From NCBI RefSeq assembly GCF_001411555.2, contig NC_049909.1:6145485-6209484 (forward strand): a stretch of DNA of 64,000 nt. The letters run 5' to 3'. The position numbers and the translations under genes are program-made. The notes beneath the pieces were generated by a model. The model made no database searches, was not told the DNA's origin, and saw only the letters and a program-made list of their open reading frames with translations. Shown one piece after another: positions 60,416 to 64,000 of the stretch. The DNA comes from Juglans regia. Lineage: Eukaryota > Streptophyta > Magnoliopsida > Fagales > Juglandaceae. Numbering within the stretch: position 1 is the stretch's first letter; each line of letters opens with the position of its first letter.

Positions 60416-61044
60416 TAGCCTCTCAATGGCAAAACCTTCTCCGTACCTTGCCCTCCAGGCATATGTCTTCCTACTAGAGGGTGTGGACCCACGTTCGTTG
60501 AGCCCTCCCATTATGGTTCAGATTTTATCAAGGGGTGTGCAGTTTCTAATCAGGCTATGGCGAGGACTGTCTCTGCATTGCTTCACGAGGTCCTCCTTTG
60601 CTTTAGGCTCTCATTTCTTTGTGGATCTCTAGATTTCTCTCTCCACTTGTTTGCTGACTGCCTTGGTGGCAACTCTTGTTGGGCAATCAGTCTCTCTAGT
60701 TCCCCGCTTTCTCGCATGGCCTCTATTATTCACTAGAGGTTGTGGCAATCTTATGTTCTATGCCCCTTCATTTTGTTGTAGGTGTAGTAATGACATGCAT
60801 CTCTCTTTTCCACATCTCCATCATCACTCCTACGTGGTCGTCCATCCCTTTTTGTTGTAGAATCAGGCTTGAATGTGCTGCCCTCGATCTTTGGGCTCTA
60901 GAAAGTGCGTTTCCCTCTTTCCTTCTCTCGTACTGGCTTTTTCTCACCTTCTCCTCCTTGCAACCTTTGCCATTCCCTCCATCCTTTGTTTTCTTATCCA
61001 CCTACTCCACCTCGGACCTTATCAAGGCTGTCAATGCCCTTTAA

Positions 61045-61856
61045 TAGTGCTGAGCACTGACAATGTCAGAGTCAGAGTACCCTGACTCCGATTCGCATAG
61101 CCTCCGATCCGACTCAGGATTTGAAATTTTACAATTTGAAATTTCAATTTGACAATCTTGGGCTCTCACTTATCAGATTTGGGCTTCTAGATTTCAGCTT
61201 TTTAAAGAAAATATTTTTTCAATTTCAATTTTATTAAAACATAATCAAAATTGAAAAAATAAATCATTATACAAATTATTTTTATTATTATACATTAGTA
61301 TTATATGTTAATGTTTATACATTAGTATTACATGTTATTATACATTGATTATTACACATTACTAGTACATGTTATTATACTTTAGTTACTATATATTAGT
61401 ATTACATGTTATTATAAATTTATATATTTGTGTTTATACACAATACATTAGTATTAAATGTTATTATACATTAGTTATTATAGAATTAGTATTACATGCT
61501 ATTATACATTAGTGTTACATGGTAGTAATAGTTAATAGTGTGGTGTTTACATATGCTAAACTATTATTAGTGAATTTAGTCTACTTATATTATAGTATAA
61601 AGTATTATTTTATAATAATTTACTCATACAAGTATATTATTGAATTTAATTAACTATACAAGTTATAGTTTTATAAAATATAGATGATTAATATATAAAA
61701 AATACATATATTTTTATAAAATATGTACAATATCGGAGTTGGAGTCGGAGTTGGAGTCGGAGTCTGTACATCGCCACATCCGACTTTGACTCCAACTTAT
61801 CAGAGTTGGAGCGAAGTCGGTGCAGAGTTGGATTTTTGAATTTTTGCTCAGCTCTA
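61045..61856. mobile_element. Non-autonomous hAT element (MITE-like), 812 bp
   Basis: Terminal inverted repeats TAGTGCTGAGCA (61045-61056) and TGCTCAGCTCTA (61845-61856) match at 11 of 12 positions. Flanks CCCTTTAA and CCCTTACA form an 8 bp target duplication with two changes, as for hAT. Sub-terminal GGAGTC/GACTCC repeats occur at both ends (61066-61125 and 61735-61830) and the core is AT-rich with many TTATACATTAGT copies. No transposase is encoded. Confidence 0.85.
61240..61520. repeat. TACATTAGTATTACATGTTAT tandem-like repeats in hAT core
   Basis: Imperfect head-to-tail copies of a roughly 25-30 bp phrase, ATTATACATTAGTATTACATG, with variable spacing. Lies within the MITE-like element. 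Confidence 0.6.
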
Positions 61857-62560
61857 CCCTTACATTGTCTTCCAAGTTATCAAAGTTGCTCACCTTGTCC
61901 ATGAACTCCCGCAGCATTGTAAACGTTCTCCTCGCCAATTTTTTCATAAAAGAGCTCCTAGGCTAGATTCCTCCTAGAAGCACTACGAGCATGATCTTTT
62001 CATCTTGATCATATGTCGTCATGCATTCTTTGTTGAACCTCGTAAGGTACACCTTCACACTTTCATCCTCATGTTGCTTCACGGTAGGGAGATATGCGGC
62101 TAGTCGCCTTCTTCATATTCCAATCATAAACTGGGTCAAGAGTTGTCTGCCTAATTCTTCAAAGATGTCGATGGAGCTTGGCTACAAAGCCTCGAACCAT
62201 CCTCTAGCTACCCCTTTAAGGGTTAGTGGGAAGGCTCGACATGCAATTTCTCCTAGAAAACCATTCAACATCATTTAGGCCTTGAACATTTCTAGATGTT
62301 CAACGGGGTCTTTTGATCCATCGTCTAGTTCAATCTGCGAAACTCTAAACTTATGGGGAAGCAAGACCGTCATGATCACTGCACTATATGCCAAATATGT
62401 GCTACTAAGTAGGCTATCCACGCAAGTCACCATACATCTTTCTTTCTTTCTCCTCGCCACTCGAGGTTACCCACCCTCATTAGCTGAGAATGGTGGTTCT
62501 TTATCCATTGAACCATCATGCATACCTTTACGATTGAATGTTTGAGTTCATTATTTTGTT

Positions 62561-63060
62561 GTGCTCATGTGTAATGTATGTATTTATTTTTATGTAAATA
62601 GATAAGGTGTAGCTTATAAGTATATCGATGACGTGGCATTCCAATTTTTTTTCTAAAAGATTTGTAGTAGGATTTTCTTTGGGAATGTAATTTTATTATT
62701 AAGCCCATGTAAAGATATGTGTTTCATGTCCATCGATATACTTAAAGGCTACTTTAACATGCTGCAACAAATTACCAATGAGGTTTCAGAAAGAGCCTAT
62801 ACACAATGTGTTTAGAGTAATAATTATGGATTTTTCATATTTGATGAATCAATTATATGTGCATGAGTTTTGAGTTTTTTTTAAGACCCCTCTATAAATT
62901 TTATTCAAAATTAATTAGATAAGGTATTCTAACTTATATAGTGGGAGATATTACTAGCTTTTCACGAAATTTTTGATTTCACTATGAAGGAAAGAATTTT
63001 ATGGTCTAGTTAGATTTTGGAATAAAATTCAATGTGTGCTATTGTCAATCTCGCACAATG
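62561..63060. other. Probable LTR or leader of a copia element
   Basis: AT-rich, no ORF. It lies immediately upstream of copia gag and directly downstream of the broken Tat gag, so the 5' LTR should start near 62560-62570 (TGTGCTCATG at about 62558). The right LTR is beyond the window, so termini cannot be confirmed. Confidence 0.4.
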
Positions 63061-64000
63061 AATGTAGTGATAATGGCCACCAAGAACATAGTTGCTAACC
63101 TTACTAAATGAGAGAATTTGGATGAGACCAACTATGACATGTTGCATAGAAAAATCTAATATATGCTCAATGAACAAGAGGTCCTAGAAAATCTGTCCCA
63201 CTTGACAAATGAAATACTTCCCAACATCATCGTGATATGGAAGCCTATCAGGCTTGGGCAAAGAAGAATCGGTGCGCATGCTTTACCATGTTTAGCAGGA
63301 TTCACAATGATCTTATTGGGGAGTTTGAGAACTGCCCAACTGCTTAAGATATAGCCAGCTAAAAGCCTATGGGGGCACATCAGCTATTACACTCCCTGCT
63401 CTCACTTTGATGTTTGAACAGAATGTTATGGACCCTAAATATACAATGACTGAGCATTTGAGGTTGATGTCTACCATGATTCATGATCTAAAGGTTGCTG
63501 GCAATAATCTCACTGATAAACAACAAGTTACCATTTATGATATGATTTTTGCTTGAGTCAACATGGGGGCAAATGAAGCTGGTTTTGACACACAGTGAGA
63601 ATATTACGAATTTTGTTGATTTATCTCTCCATTTAAAGCTATAGGTGGAGCTCATAGATGCACATTGTAATACTCTTCTTGTTGTCCAAGCTGGGAAGCA
63701 TAAGGTATTCAGGCCTAAGCGCAAGCAACATGGGAGATCTACTGGAGCAGTAAATAGTCTTGGGCAAAGGGATCGAAAGATAGCAAAATGCCAAAGAGGC
63801 AAGCGTGTTGGGAAGGAAAGGTCCAAATTGAAGTGCTATAACTGTAGAAATATGAGACACTTTGCTCGTGAGTGCACTGAGACAAAAAAAAGTATTCGTT
63901 AAACACAACTCTCTTAGCACTTATGATTGTAGACACAGGAGCAACCAAACATGTAGCTCAATATCAAGTTGGGTTCATAAATTATAGAAGAATATCAGCT
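63060..64000 (+). pseudogene. Ty1/copia gag and start of protease (runs off the window)
   Basis: Plus-strand segments read NLTKWENLDETNYDMLHRKI (about 63090-63155), LNEQEVLENLSHL (63167), and LKVAGNNLTDKQQVTIYDMIFA (about 63490-63555). A basic region and a zinc knuckle KCYNCRNMRHFARECTE (C-x2-C-x4-H-x4-C, 63832-63882) follow, then IVDTGATKHVA (about 63925-63957), the copia aspartic-protease active site D-T-G. Known: a UBN2-type Gag plus knuckle precedes protease-integrase-RT in copia elements. Stops near 63155, 63354 and 63556, and the change of frame before the protease, mark it as broken or at least degraded. Confidence 0.75.

Larger units (their letters stand above)
60416..62560 (-). pseudogene. 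Tat Ty3/gypsy gag, split by a hAT MITE
   Basis: On the minus strand: PPFSANEGG (62490), then LPHKFRVSQIELDDGSKDPVEHLEMFKA (62370-62280), IACRAFPLTLKGVARGWFEAL (62255-62185), LLTQFMIGIWKKATSRI (about 62145-62095), VKVYLTRFNKECM (62065-62020), and FMKKLARRTFTMLREFMDKVSNFDNLEDNV (61950-61860). After the MITE the frame continues with ALTALIRSEVE and a Lys/Arg/Glu-rich tail (61040-60770). This is the retrotransposon gag domain of the Tat lineage; the 5' end is cut near 62560 by the copia element. Known: Gag packages element RNA. Several stops are present. Confidence 0.8.

Noticed and set aside
60381..61085. Plus-strand frames of 69-100 codons
   Set aside because: They are antisense shadows of the Tat gag tail and of its MITE insertion.
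1..64000. Search for a novel multi-gene system (defence, biosynthetic cluster, immune receptor)
   Set aside because: Apart from the two MYB genes, every recognisable coding segment belongs to a known transposable-element class; no other host gene set is visible.

Overview
The window is AT-rich nuclear DNA from a seed plant, most likely a woody eudicot. The evidence is a three-exon R2R3-MYB gene with the standard plant 133 bp / 130 bp first two exons, plus plant-type retrotransposons: Tat and chromovirus Ty3/gypsy, Ty1/copia, L1 with a terminal RNase H, CACTA and a hAT MITE. No rRNA, tRNA, CRISPR or bacterial gene was recognised. Almost everything except the MYB genes is transposon sequence, mostly as decayed and nested copies. 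A run of 100 N (about 12079-12178) marks an assembly join, so order and orientation across it are unproven.

The dominant structure is a tandem segmental duplication. Copy A (1 to about 19262) and copy B (about 30766-43793) are collinear: A 1-2140 pairs with B 30766-32882, A 2141-6973 with B 35535-40160, A 17162-19107 with B 40163-42181, and A 19108-19262 with B 43638-43793. Each copy begins with a subgroup 9 (MIXTA/MYB106-like) MYB gene on the minus strand. Copy A is cut by the window start; copy B is complete (350 aa). The right end of copy A fuses abruptly to the middle of an L1 ORF2. This suggests a unit of about 24.5 kb running from the L1 (19263) to inside a Tat accessory ORF (43793).

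The copies differ by later events. Copy B gained a 2.65 kb solo LTR at 32883-35529, for which copy A still shows the empty site. Copy A carries an LTR-type insertion at 8201-17126 and has lost about 1.46 kb at 19107. Copy B lacks the interval matching A 6974-17161. Within both copies a solo LTR sits in inverted orientation inside another LTR of the same broad family, with a perfect 5 bp target duplication in copy B.

Between the copies (19263-30118) lie a minus-strand L1 (ORF1 with DUF4283 and zinc knuckle, ORF2 endonuclease, no RT), the 3' part of a CACTA element, an AT-rich stretch, and a decayed plus-strand L1 with endonuclease, RT and RNase H. From 43 kb to 62.5 kb is a Tat-lineage Ty3/gypsy element read on the minus strand: gag at 62.5-60.4 kb, protease and RT at 48.2-47.0 kb, integrase end at 46.98-46.56 kb, a tandem-repeat block at 45.78-46.38 kb, and an antisense accessory ORF at 43.06-45.56 kb. 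A complete but dead chromovirus (48551-60415) is inserted between its gag and protease. That chromovirus's 5' LTR holds a further solo LTR, and a hAT MITE sits in the Tat gag. The window ends in the gag/protease start of a Ty1/copia element.

The only genes likely to act for the host are the two MYBs, which by family would control epidermal cell shape, trichome or cuticle development. No new defence or metabolic system is evident. The interest lies in the divergence of the MYB pair and the relative dating that the nested insertions allow.
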